NCBI GenBank assembly: GCA_963618055.1
Contig: CAVERI010000081.1
Coordinates: 1-11,991, forward strand
From: SFHK01 sp963618055
Lineage (GTDB): Bacteria; Bacillota; Clostridia; Christensenellales; Aristaeellaceae
Length of the DNA stretch: 11,991 nt
Direction: 5' to 3'
The notes under the pieces were generated by a model, which was not told the DNA's origin, did not search any database, and saw only the letters and a program-made list of their open reading frames with translations. Positions 1-6,108 of the stretch are shown in pieces (the first letter of the stretch is position 1; every line of letters starts with the position of its first letter). The position numbers and the translations under genes are program-made.

Positions 1-55
1 GTGTGTAGCCCTTCGCCTTGCGTGCGGCGGAAAGCTGTGCTCCAAACTGCTCCAC
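1..55 (-). CDS. XRE-family HTH transcriptional regulator, N-terminus only (cut by window edge)
   Basis: Only the first 18 codons are inside the window; the gene continues beyond position 1. The visible residues read VEQFGAQLSAARKAKGYT, the usual beginning of a lambda-repressor-like (XRE) helix-turn-helix domain. In that family an 'LxxARxxKGxT(Q)' stretch forms helix 1 and the start of helix 2. I chose the GTG at 55-53 because AGAGGA lies six bases upstream. An in-frame ATG at 73 would add six residues (MKRGTN) but would place that Shine-Dalgarno inside the coding sequence and has none of its own. A strong promoter sits just upstream at 90-118. Target and ligand cannot be inferred from so little sequence. 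Confidence 0.6.
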   Translation of the reverse strand, partial: MEQFGAQLSAARKAKGYT

Positions 56-89
56 GTTTGTTCCTCTTTTCATCACTTCATGCCTTGAT

Positions 90-118
90 ATTATAGCGAA
101 ATTCGGGCGCTTTTTCAA
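90..118 (-). promoter_or_regulatory. Sigma-A-type promoter of the XRE regulator
   Basis: Read on the minus strand: TTGAAA (118-113), a 17-base spacer, and a perfect TATAAT (95-90). Transcription would start near 83, giving a short leader before the GTG at 55. Confidence 0.75.
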
Positions 119-201
119 GATAAAATGCGTTTTCTGCGGATATTTTGTGCTTTATATTCTGTTTTAAATAATTGCCGCCAAGCATCAGGAATTGATCTGA
201 C

Positions 202-249
202 AAAAAGAAAAAAACGCCGCCCCGCCCGGATCCGTCCAGACGAGGCGGC
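202..249 (-). terminator. Rho-independent terminator of the ABC transporter/HAD operon
   Basis: On the minus strand an 11-bp stem with two G-U pairs is closed by GCCGCC (249-244) and GGCGGC (221-216). It is followed at once by a T-rich run (214-202). It lies just downstream of the HAD remnant and separates this operon from the XRE regulator. Confidence 0.8.
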
Positions 250-273
250 TGTGTTCTGCGCGAAAGGCTCCCG

Positions 274-811
274 TTACGCCCACGGCGCGAAGAGCGGCGC
301 GCAGATCGTCCGTGTCACAGCGGTACACGTAGCCCTGCATACCGTGAACATGGCCGCTTTGATGTTCAGAAAGCTGTCATCCACAAAACAGCATTCGTCA
401 AGCGCTCGGCAAAGGCGCGGTAGATCTGCAGGAGAGGCTTGAGCCGTCCCACGTAGCAGGAAAAGAGCCGCCCTCCCATCATTGCTGCGGCGGAGACATG
501 CTCTGCCGCGTGGCGCGTGTAAAACAGGCTTGCGTTGGACAAAAGGTACACCGGATGCCCCGCCGTTTTCAAGCCGCGCACCAGCTGCTCGGTATCGGGA
601 AAGACGTCACTGCGGCTGCGGCACGCTGAACACATTCTGCGCGGCAGCATGCAGCCGCTGGGGCAGGGCGCGCACATGCGGCTGTTGGCCTCGGTCTCTT
701 CCAGTGCGGCGCGGTCTGCCATCGCCTGCTCGACGGAGGCAAACCCGTTGTCTGCAAAGCCTGCGCTTCAATGAGCACATTGCACATGTCAAACGCGATG
801 TTCTTGATCAT
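274..811 (-). pseudogene. HAD-superfamily hydrolase remnant, multiply frameshifted
   Basis: The start MIKNIAFDMCNVLIE carries HAD motif I (nucleophile Asp8 in the D-x-x-N-V form of the YihX-like subfamily). The reading then changes frame to DNGFASVEQAMADRAA. The new frame continues through motif II (YLLSNAS, near 530) and the motif III Lys (GRLKP), up to about 400. Motif IV (ECCFVDDSFLNI) is in another frame, and the C-terminal GMQGYVYRCDTDDLRAALRAVGV in yet another from about 345. All four catalytic motifs are thus still legible in the right order but need at least three frame changes, and the cap region looks shortened. The ATG shares one base with the permease stop (TAATG), so it was translationally coupled as the last gene of the ABC operon. 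An intact copy would be a small phosphatase, perhaps for the imported phosphorylated compound (inference). The exact 3' end is uncertain: one frame stops at 276-274, another runs on to 185. Clustered sequencing errors are the alternative explanation. Confidence 0.75.
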
Positions 812-2484
812 TAAACGATCGATATCTTTCCTTTGCTGACTTTCAGGAACACCATCAGTGAAATGACGGTGGAAAGCGTGAGGATGGAGGACAGCGCCGC
901 AGCCGTGCCGTCGCTCATGCGCATGACCTCCTGATAGATGGCGACCGCGATGGTGGACGTCGGGCCGGAGAACAGCATGATCGACGAAGACAGCTCGTTG
1001 ATGCAGGTGATCCAGCTGATGATGGCGCCCGATAGGATACCCGGCAGCATCAGGCGCGCCATGATGGTGAAGAAGGTCTTCATCGGCGACACGCCCAGAT
1101 TGATGGAGGCCTCCTCAATGCTGGGGTCGGTCTGATATAGGAAGGCGGAGCCGGAGCGCACGGTATAGGGCAGCTTGCGTACGACATAGCTGATGACCAT
1201 GATCGTCGCCGTGCCCGTGAGGATCAGCGGCCTGCGGTTGAAGGCGATGATCAGGCACACGCCCAGCACCGAGCCGGGGATAACGTAGGGGAACATGACC
1301 AGCAGATCCATCAGCTGTGCGACCTTGCCGCGCTTGCGTACGATGATGTAGGAAATCAGCATGCCCAGCACCACAATCAGGATGATCGCCGCAATGGAAA
1401 ACAGGTACGTGTTTCGGATGTTCAGGCCGAGGCTTGCCATGATGCGCTGGTAGTTTTCAAACGTGAACCCGCCGATGAAGCCGGTGAAGTTCGTGCGGAT
1501 GAAGGACATGACCACGACCGTGATCTGCGGGATCAGACCCAGCAGCGTGATGACGGCGACCGGCAGTGTCACAAGGAAGCGCTTTACGCCGTGCAGCTTA
1601 ATCTCCTGCGGGGGACGCAGCGCGGTCATCACGTAATTGCGGCGGGCAACGTAGAATTTCTGGAGCAGCAACACCACCAGGGAGCACGTTACGATGATGA
1701 CGGACAGCGCAGACGCCATGTTCGCGTTTCCGCCCATTTCGCTCATGTACTCGTCGTAGACAAGCACCGGGAGCACGGTGTAACCCTCACCGATAAGCAT
1801 GGGCGTGCCAAAGTCCGCAAGGGAGGTCATGAACACCATCACCGCGCCGCCCAGAATGCTGGGCAGAACCACGGGCATCGTGACCGTGAACAAGCGGCGC
1901 AGACGGCTGGAGCCAAGGTTTTCGGCCGCCTCCTCAAGCGATGAGTCGATGCTCGTGAGCGCGCCGGACACATACAGGTATATGTAGGGGAACAGATGCA
2001 GAACGAACACCAGCACAATGCCCCACTGGCCGTAGATGGTGGGCACCGTGAGTCCCAACCGTTGGAACAGCTTGGTGGCGTAGCCCGCGCGGCCAAACAG
2101 CAGGATCCACGAATACGCGCCGATGAACGGCGGGCTCATGAGCGCCATGATGATGAAGATGTAGAACATCTTCTTGCCCCACACGTTGTAGCGCGTCATG
2201 ACGTAGGCTAACGGCACGCCGATGACGATGCAGATGGCGGTGGTGGTGAAGGTGACGAACGCCGTGTTCTTCAGCGCGTTCAGGTAGTATTTGCGGCCGA
2301 AAAACCGGCTGTAATTGTATAGAGTGAAGCCCTCCGCCTTCGGGCTGAAGAATGAGCGCGTGAACAGCGTGGCGAAGGGATAGATCAAAAACAGCGCCAT
2401 GGCCGCCAGAATGATAACCTTGGTAAAGAACCAGAAATCAAGGCGCGGCCGTTCAAGACGCGGGATCGCGGAGCGCCCTAACAT
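811..2484 (-). CDS. ABC transporter permease, two fused membrane domains (Fe3+/phosphonate/sugar-phosphate type)
   Basis: This 557-residue inner-membrane protein has the FbpB/ThiP/AfuB layout: two BPD_transp_1 permease domains in one chain, each with about six membrane segments. The first segment (about 21-45) follows a short charged N-terminus. Each half has an EAA loop that docks on the ATPase: EEAAENLG (184-191) followed by RLRRLFTVTMPVVLPSI, and EEASINLG (457-464) followed by KTFFTIMARLMLPGI. The ATG at 2484 has GGGGAGG seven bases upstream and lies inside the end of the ATPase gene (7-base overlap), so the two are translated together. The stop overlaps the start of the HAD remnant. The full length is as expected for a fused permease. 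The substrate cannot be read from the permease alone. Confidence 0.9.
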   Translation of the reverse strand: MLGRSAIPRLERPRLDFWFFTKVIILAAMALFLIYPFATLFTRSFFSPKAEGFTLYNYSRFFGRKYYLNALKNTAFVTFTTTAICIVIGVPLAYVMTRYNVWGKKMFYIFIIMALMSPPFIGAYSWILLFGRAGYATKLFQRLGLTVPTIYGQWGIVLVFVLHLFPYIYLYVSGALTSIDSSLEEAAENLGSSRLRRLFTVTMPVVLPSILGGAVMVFMTSLADFGTPMLIGEGYTVLPVLVYDEYMSEMGGNANMASALSVIIVTCSLVVLLLQKFYVARRNYVMTALRPPQEIKLHGVKRFLVTLPVAVITLLGLIPQITVVVMSFIRTNFTGFIGGFTFENYQRIMASLGLNIRNTYLFSIAAIILIVVLGMLISYIIVRKRGKVAQLMDLLVMFPYVIPGSVLGVCLIIAFNRRPLILTGTATIMVISYVVRKLPYTVRSGSAFLYQTDPSIEEASINLGVSPMKTFFTIMARLMLPGILSGAIISWITCINELSSSIMLFSGPTSTIAVAIYQEVMRMSDGTAAALSSILTLSTVISLMVFLKVSKGKISIV

Positions 2485-3554
2485 GAAAGCACCTCCCCTT
2501 CCGGCGTAAAGACGCTGATGGTATCGGGGTCAAAGTCCACATGTACCTTGGCGCCGTCGGGCTTCACGGACAGGGCGTCCTTGGTGTATTCGTTGAGCTG
2601 CACGGTCTGACCGTTGTGCAGCTTGACCTCGTATTCGATGAAGTCGCCAAGGAACGTGGACAGCTCGATCGTTCCGGCCATGCCAGTGTCCGCAAAGCGC
2701 AGCTGCTCCGGACGGGCGGAGATCTGGCCCCGACCCTCGTAGACGCGGTTCAGGCGCGTGTTTACCATCGTCGCGCCGCCGTCGATGGCAAGCGACGCAT
2801 GCTCGGGGTCGCCCGCGGCGATGTCGCACTCAATGAAGTTGGAGATGCCGATGAAGCCGGCGACAAACGGGTTATCAGGCTTTTTGTAGATCTGCACGGG
2901 CGAACCCACCTGCATGATGTGACCGTCCTTCATGACCGCGATCCGATCGGAGATCGCCAGCGCCTCCTCCTGATCGTGGGTCACGTAGATGGTGGTGATG
3001 CCCAGACGGCGCTGCAGCTTTTTGATGACCGTGCGCATCTGCACGCGCAGCTTGGCGTCCAGATTGGACAGCGGTTCGTCCATCAGCAGAACGCGCGGCT
3101 CAATGACGAACGCGCGGGCCAGCGCAACGCGCTGCTGCTGACCGCCGGAGAGCTCATTGGGCTTGCGGTCGCGCAGTTTTTCGATCTGCACCAGTTCCAG
3201 CGCCTCGTTCACGCGCTTTTTGATCTCGGCGGCGGAGCGCTTCTGCGCCTTCAGGCCGTAGGCCACGTTGTCAGCCACCGTCAGGTGAGGGAAGATGGCG
3301 TAATTCTGAAACACCATGCCGATGCCGCGCTTGTGGGCGGGAACGGCGTTGATCACTTGATCGCCGAAGGAGATCGTTCCCTCGTCCACGGTGTTGAAGC
3401 CCGCGATCATGCGCAGCAGGGTCGTTTTTCCGCAGCCCGACGGGCCCAGCAGCGTGAAAAACTCGCCGCTCTCAATGTTCAGATCGATCCCGGCAACCGC
3501 GGTAAAATTGCCATAACGCTTGACCGCACTCCGGATGTTGACGTTGTGGCTCAT
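2478..3554 (-). CDS. ABC transporter ATP-binding protein (FbpC/PotA/AfuC-like, with TOBE domain)
   Basis: This 358-residue cytoplasmic ATPase powers the adjoining permease. Every nucleotide-binding motif is intact: Walker A GPSGCGKTT (37-45), Q-loop Gln83 (VFQN), signature LSGGQQQR (135-142), Walker B LLMDEP (156-161), D-loop SNLDA and H-loop His193 (YVTHD). The C-terminal third (about 240-358, including SARPEQLRF) is a TOBE-type regulatory domain typical of the MalK/PotA/FbpC group. I chose the ATG at 3554. A further upstream ATG at 3572 would overlap its own ribosome-binding site (GGGAGG at 3570-3565), although the spacing to 3554 is rather long at ten bases. It overlaps the permease by seven bases. 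A 250-base spacer with two hairpins separates it from the binding-protein gene upstream. Confidence 0.93.
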   Translation of the reverse strand: MSHNVNIRSAVKRYGNFTAVAGIDLNIESGEFFTLLGPSGCGKTTLLRMIAGFNTVDEGTISFGDQVINAVPAHKRGIGMVFQNYAIFPHLTVADNVAYGLKAQKRSAAEIKKRVNEALELVQIEKLRDRKPNELSGGQQQRVALARAFVIEPRVLLMDEPLSNLDAKLRVQMRTVIKKLQRRLGITTIYVTHDQEEALAISDRIAVMKDGHIMQVGSPVQIYKKPDNPFVAGFIGISNFIECDIAAGDPEHASLAIDGGATMVNTRLNRVYEGRGQISARPEQLRFADTGMAGTIELSTFLGDFIEYEVKLHNGQTVQLNEYTKDALSVKPDGAKVHVDFDPDTISVFTPEGEVLSC

Positions 3555-3715
3555 GCCCAAGGCACCTCCCATGATGGTATATGAAAAAACGGCTTCCGAA
3601 CGGTCGCTTTCCCGCCCTCGTGCGGGCGCAAAAAACGATACAGAGCCGGCAGGTGCTTCCCGCCGTTCTTATCTCAAAAATGGGAGAGACGTTCAGGGAA
3701 GATCCCCCAGACCGT

Positions 3716-3745
3716 GCCGCAAGTCAAAAGAATTTGACTTGCGGC
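3716..3745 (-). other. Perfect 13-bp intercistronic hairpin
   Basis: GCCGCAAGTCAAA (3716-3728) and TTTGACTTGCGGC (3733-3745) pair perfectly around a four-base loop. There is no T-run after it on the minus strand, so it is not a standard terminator. In the spacer between the binding-protein and ATPase genes, such a hairpin typically blocks exonucleases or marks a processing site. That would keep the binding-protein message more abundant (inference). Confidence 0.65.
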
Positions 3746-3746
3746 G

Positions 3747-3795
3747 AAAAAGAAATGACGGAACCGCGGGAAGCCGACCGTCCGGCTCCCCGCGG
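3747..3795 (-). terminator. Partial terminator/attenuator after the solute-binding-protein gene
   Basis: On the minus strand, starting ten bases after the binding-protein stop, a 13-bp stem with one G-U pair (3795-3783 with 3776-3764, six-base loop) is followed after a gap of about eight bases by a T-rich run (3755-3747). The gap weakens it as a terminator, which suits partial read-through into the ATPase and permease genes. Confidence 0.55.
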
Positions 3796-3805
3796 GGCGA
3801 ATCGA

Positions 3806-4789
3806 TTATTCGGTTACCATATCCTGCCACTTTTCAAGGATTTCTGCCTTGTTATTGGCAGCCCAATCGAAGTCGTAGTCGCACAGATCCAGCTCGCTCA
3901 GCTCGCACAGACCTACGGGCACCATGTCGCTGCGCACGGGACGGCGCTTCCAGTTTTCGTTCTGCTCCTTCTGGCATTCAAGACCGGTCACGAAGTCCAC
4001 GAACAGCTTGGCGTTGTCGGGATTCGGGCAATCCTTGATGATGGCCACGCCATCGGGCACGGCGCTGTTCTGCTTGGGATACACGAAGTTCACAGTGTCA
4101 TCGCCAGCGTAGAGCACGGCAGACTTTTCGATGGTCACGCCGATGGCGTATTCGCCGGTCTTGACCAGCTTATGGCAGTTGCCGGAGGAGGACTGGATCT
4201 TGCCGTCCAGGTTCTCGATGAACTTGTCTACGTAGTCCCAGCCGCCGTTTTCGGGGCCGCCCGCCGCGAAGATCATGGTGCACAGCTGCGTGAACGCAGA
4301 GCCGGACTTGGCGGGAGAGGTGAAGGCGATCTTGCCCTTCCACTTGGGATCAAGCAGGTCTTCCCACGTCTTGGGGGCTTCTTCGTCGGTCACCATGGTG
4401 CGATTATAGAAGATTACCATGGGCAGGGGGCTTTCGCCGATCCACTTGTCGTCCTTGTCCTTGTACGCATCGGCGATCACGTCGTCGTTGGCGCAGACAT
4501 AGGTATCAAAGTAGTCCTTGAAAGCGGCCAGGGAATCGGCCCCGCCTCCCCAAAGCACATCCGCGATGGGATTGGCAGATTCGGCAGCCACGCGGTTGAG
4601 CAGCTCGCCCGTACCGGCGGCAACGACCTGCACCTTGATGTCGGGGTACGCCTTGCGGAACAGCTCAACGCCGGCGTTCAGGGGATCGGCGTCATGGGGT
4701 GAGTAGACCACTAACGTGCCTTCAGCCAGCGCGGCAGTTGTACTGAGTACCATCACGGCGGTCAGAAGAAGTACAAGCAGTTTCTTCAT
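3806..4789 (-). CDS. ABC transporter substrate-binding protein, Fe3+/phosphonate/sugar-phosphate family (AfuA-like)
   Basis: This 327-residue exported binding protein captures the ligand for the downstream ATPase/permease. Residues 1-22 are a signal peptide (MKK, a hydrophobic core, AALA before EG) cleaved by signal peptidase I; there is no lipobox cysteine. The mature protein opens with LVVYSPHDADPLNAGV (26-41) and continues with VVAAGTGELLNR (55-66) and DVLWGGGADSL (77-87), as in family members annotated as iron or 2-aminoethylphosphonate binders. The ferric-binding tandem Tyr is absent where expected: the segment SSSGNCHKLVKTGEYAIGVT (200-219) carries His206, with Glu221 just after it. A phosphate-bearing organic ligand is therefore more plausible than iron (inference). 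The ATG at 4789 has GGAGG eight bases upstream; an ATG five codons earlier lacks a usable site. It is the first gene of the operon, behind the promoters at 4847-4936. Confidence 0.88.
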   Translation of the reverse strand: MKKLLVLLLTAVMVLSTTAALAEGTLVVYSPHDADPLNAGVELFRKAYPDIKVQVVAAGTGELLNRVAAESANPIADVLWGGGADSLAAFKDYFDTYVCANDDVIADAYKDKDDKWIGESPLPMVIFYNRTMVTDEEAPKTWEDLLDPKWKGKIAFTSPAKSGSAFTQLCTMIFAAGGPENGGWDYVDKFIENLDGKIQSSSGNCHKLVKTGEYAIGVTIEKSAVLYAGDDTVNFVYPKQNSAVPDGVAIIKDCPNPDNAKLFVDFVTGLECQKEQNENWKRRPVRSDMVPVGLCELSELDLCDYDFDWAANNKAEILEKWQDMVTE

Positions 4790-4814
4790 CGTGGAATCCT
4801 CCATTCAGTTGATT

Positions 4815-4835
4815 CGAACGGCGCAGACCCGTTCG
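4815..4835 (-). promoter_or_regulatory. 7-bp perfect dyad in the operon leader
   Basis: CGAACGG and CCGTTCG flank a seven-base loop, placed about 5-25 bases after the predicted start of transcription and before the ribosome-binding site. It could be a 5' mRNA hairpin or an operator; the sequence does not decide. Confidence 0.45.
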
Positions 4836-4840
4836 TTGTT

Positions 4841-4916
4841 ATTAACAGTATACATAAAGTGTTCTTATTTTTCAAGAGGGGGCAGACGTTTTGAGGAAAA
4901 AATTAACAATATACAT
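4841..4916 (-). repeat. 15-base direct repeat covering both promoter -10 boxes
   Basis: ATTAACAGTATACAT (4841-4855) and ATTAACAATATACAT (4902-4916), written on the plus strand, differ at one base and lie 61 bases apart, close to six helical turns. Each copy contains a minus-strand -10 box plus the bases just downstream. The shared TGTTAAT beyond the -10 is not needed by RNA polymerase, so a regulator site is plausible. Confidence 0.6.
4847..4875 (-). promoter_or_regulatory. Promoter P1 of the ABC operon
   Basis: On the minus strand TTGAAA (4875-4870), a 17-base spacer and TATACT (4852-4847). The predicted start near 4840 gives a leader of about 50 bases. Confidence 0.75.
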
Positions 4917-4936
4917 TCAGGGAAAACGCTTTGCAA
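4908..4936 (-). promoter_or_regulatory. Promoter P2 of the ABC operon
   Basis: On the minus strand TTGCAA (4936-4931), a 17-base spacer and TATATT (4913-4908), 61 bases upstream of P1. The -35 hexamer is a palindrome and can also serve the plus-strand promoter at 4931-4959. Confidence 0.55.
4921..4934 (-). promoter_or_regulatory. cre-like catabolite-control (CcpA) site
   Basis: On the minus strand GCAAAGCGTTTTCC matches 11 of 14 bases of the standard cre TGAAAGCGTTTTCA, with the whole AAAGCGTTTTC core intact. It lies between the P2 boxes, where bound CcpA would block P2 (inference from the family). Both outer edges deviate, so this is tentative. Confidence 0.4.
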
Positions 4937-4959
4937 TCAGTGAATTATTATACTATCAT
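4931..4959 (+). promoter_or_regulatory. Candidate plus-strand promoter for a small RNA
   Basis: TTGCAA (4931-4936), a 17-base spacer and TATCAT (4954-4959) match sigma-A hexamers at 4 of 6 and 5 of 6 positions. The -35 is the same palindromic hexamer used by P2 on the other strand. Predicted start near 4966. The region is AT-rich, so chance matches are likelier here than elsewhere. Confidence 0.4.
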
Positions 4960-4965
4960 TATTAT

Positions 4966-5056
4966 GATTAATTTCATTATCCGCTATCTGATTTTTTAAA
5001 TGAGTTTGATAAGTGTGCTATGCCCGTAGACTTTTATGGGCATGGCGCGCCTTTTT
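4966..5056 (+). ncRNA. Candidate small RNA of about 90 nt, no known family
   Basis: A predicted promoter (4931-4959) and a good plus-strand terminator (5013-5056) bracket about 90 bases with no credible protein: only 9- and 11-codon frames without ribosome-binding sites. The first half is unstructured and AT-rich and the second half is the terminator hairpin, a layout common in trans-acting small RNAs. No Rfam family is recognised. Existence of the transcript is inference. Confidence 0.35.
5013..5056 (+). terminator. Plus-strand rho-independent terminator, 16-bp stem
   Basis: Arms 5013-5028 and 5035-5050 pair over 16 positions around a six-base loop and are followed by CTTTTT (5051-5056). 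Four pairs are G-U in the plus-strand RNA. In the minus-strand RNA these become A-C mismatches and no T-run follows, so the hairpin is built for plus-strand transcription. No protein gene lies upstream on that strand. Confidence 0.65.
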
Positions 5057-5209
5057 GAATCTATACATTCCCGGAAAGCGGCCGAATCCAATCAATGACA
5101 AAATAAAGAGGGGTACGGCCTATTTCCTCCGGCTTTGGATGCTTAAGGCTGAGTTTATACTTGTGGAGTGAAAGTTGGTGTCGGAAGGTAATCGTCTCCG
5201 CACTCGAGC
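5057..5209. other. Unexplained gene-free stretch
   Basis: No open frame with a ribosome-binding site is visible on either strand. There are short complementary segments (GGCCG near 5080 with CGGCC near 5116; GAGTG 5166-5170 with CACTC 5201-5205). A weak plus-strand promoter-like pair, TTGGAT and TATACT (5135-5161, spacer only 15), could make a transcript ending at 5252. I do not recognise a T-box, glmS ribozyme, 6S or SRP RNA. Confidence 0.3.
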
Positions 5210-5252
5210 AAACGCTCCCGAATCCGCGAGCGGAAATCGGGAGCGTTTTTTT
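5210..5252 (+). terminator. Strong terminator, best on the plus strand, possibly bidirectional for nagB
   Basis: AAACGCTCCCGA (5210-5221) pairs perfectly with TCGGGAGCGTTT (5237-5248), with an inner TCCG/CGGA stem, and plus-strand T's run through 5252. On the minus strand only TTT follows the stem. It lies 24 bases beyond the nagB stop, so it may also end nagB. The longer T-run nevertheless points to a plus-strand transcript arriving from the left. Confidence 0.75.
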
Positions 5253-5275
5253 GTCTGAAAGCCCCTTCAGGCGAA

Positions 5276-6031
5276 TTACAGAAGCGCGGCGCTGTCCGGG
5301 TCGAGGTACATCGTCGTGCCGTCCAGCTCGCGCATCACGGTGGCGGGGCAGGCTTCGCCGACGGGATCGTTCACCGTGCGGCGCACGGCCTCGGCCTTCG
5401 TGGACGCGGGCACCACGCAGAAGCGGTACGCCGCGGACGCGAGCTGCGTAACCGTCAGCGTCAGCGCCATTTCGGGCACGTCATCAAACGTCGGGAAGCA
5501 GCCGTCGTGCACCTGCTGCATGCGGCACACGTCGTCCAGCTTCACGGGCTTCATGCGCAGAGGGTCATGGAAATCCGCCACCGGCGGGTCATTAAACGCA
5601 ATATGGCCGTTTTCGCCGATGCCCATCACCACGATGTCCACCGGGTACTTCTCCAGCAGCGCCGAATAGCGCGCGCATTCGGCCTCCGCGCCCTCAGAGC
5701 CGTCAATCAGGTTGACCGAGCGCAGCGGCACGTGGTCGAACAGCGCGTTTTTAAGAAACTCGGAAAACCGCTGCGGCGCGCCCTTGGGCAGACCCACGTA
5801 TTCGTCCATGTGAAACGCATTCACGCGGCTCCACTCGATGCTCCTGTCGGCCTTCAGCGCCGCCAGCACCTCGTTCTGCGACGGCGCGGCGGCGAAGATC
5901 ATGTTGATCGTTTCCTTGGTTTCAAGCAGCTTCCGCATGCACGCGGCAACGTCCGCCGCGGCGGCCGCGCCCATTTCCGCGCGGCTGTCATAAATTTTCA
6001 CGGCCAGCTTCCCGGCTTGTACGCTCTTCAT
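5276..6031 (-). CDS. nagB: NagB-family sugar-phosphate deaminase/isomerase (glucosamine-6-phosphate deaminase-like)
   Basis: This 251-residue cytoplasmic protein matches the NagB/6-phosphogluconolactonase fold. NagB converts glucosamine 6-phosphate to fructose 6-phosphate and ammonia. Visible landmarks are NAFHMDEYVGLP (71-82), with Asp76 matching the proton-transfer Asp72 of E. coli NagB, and GIGENGHIAFNDP (137-149). In the latter, His143 is kept but E. coli Asp141 and Glu148 are replaced by Asn141 and Asp148. The usual PTGGTP phosphate loop is replaced by AAAPSQNE (47-54). These changes mark a divergent subgroup, so amino-sugar isomerisation is likely but the exact substrate is open. The ATG at 6031 has GGGAGG six bases upstream; a GTG two codons earlier abuts that site. 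It lies 77 bases after the ATPase gene and has its own -10 box. Confidence 0.8.
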   Translation of the reverse strand: MKSVQAGKLAVKIYDSRAEMGAAAAADVAACMRKLLETKETINMIFAAAPSQNEVLAALKADRSIEWSRVNAFHMDEYVGLPKGAPQRFSEFLKNALFDHVPLRSVNLIDGSEGAEAECARYSALLEKYPVDIVVMGIGENGHIAFNDPPVADFHDPLRMKPVKLDDVCRMQQVHDGCFPTFDDVPEMALTLTVTQLASAAYRFCVVPASTKAEAVRRTVNDPVGEACPATVMRELDGTTMYLDPDSAALL

Positions 6032-6060
6032 ACGCACCCTCCCACGCTGTTTTATGTTTT

Positions 6061-6066
6061 ATTATA
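6061..6066 (-). promoter_or_regulatory. -10 box upstream of nagB
   Basis: A perfect minus-strand TATAAT lies 29 bases before the nagB start. No good -35 hexamer is visible at the right spacing, so it may need an activator or be weak. Read-through from the ATPase gene is also possible because no terminator lies between them. Confidence 0.45.
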
Positions 6067-6108
6067 GTCCCTGATGATTAAGCCTGTTCGATGCTTTTCC
6101 CGAACGTT

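Noticed and set aside
2541..4702. Two long plus-strand open frames opposite the ABC ATPase and binding-protein genes
   Set aside because: They mirror well-supported genes on the other strand, have Ala/Val/Gly/His-rich composition, no domain and no ribosome-binding site.
811..4789. Ferric-iron transporter (FbpABC) annotation
   Set aside because: The binding protein lacks the tandem Tyr iron ligands, and the operon contains a phosphatase remnant.
4964..4999. Eleven-codon peptide MINFIIRYLIF on the plus strand
   Set aside because: No ribosome-binding site, and its ATG would lie at the predicted transcript start; AT-rich sequence gives such frames by chance.
5057..5252. T-box leader, glmS ribozyme or other known riboswitch near nagB
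   Set aside because: No T-box antiterminator consensus or glmS core was found, and the orientation is opposite to nagB.
5161..5451. Plus-strand open frame overlapping the 3' end of nagB
   Set aside because: It runs through the terminator hairpin and is Arg-rich antisense sequence of nagB.
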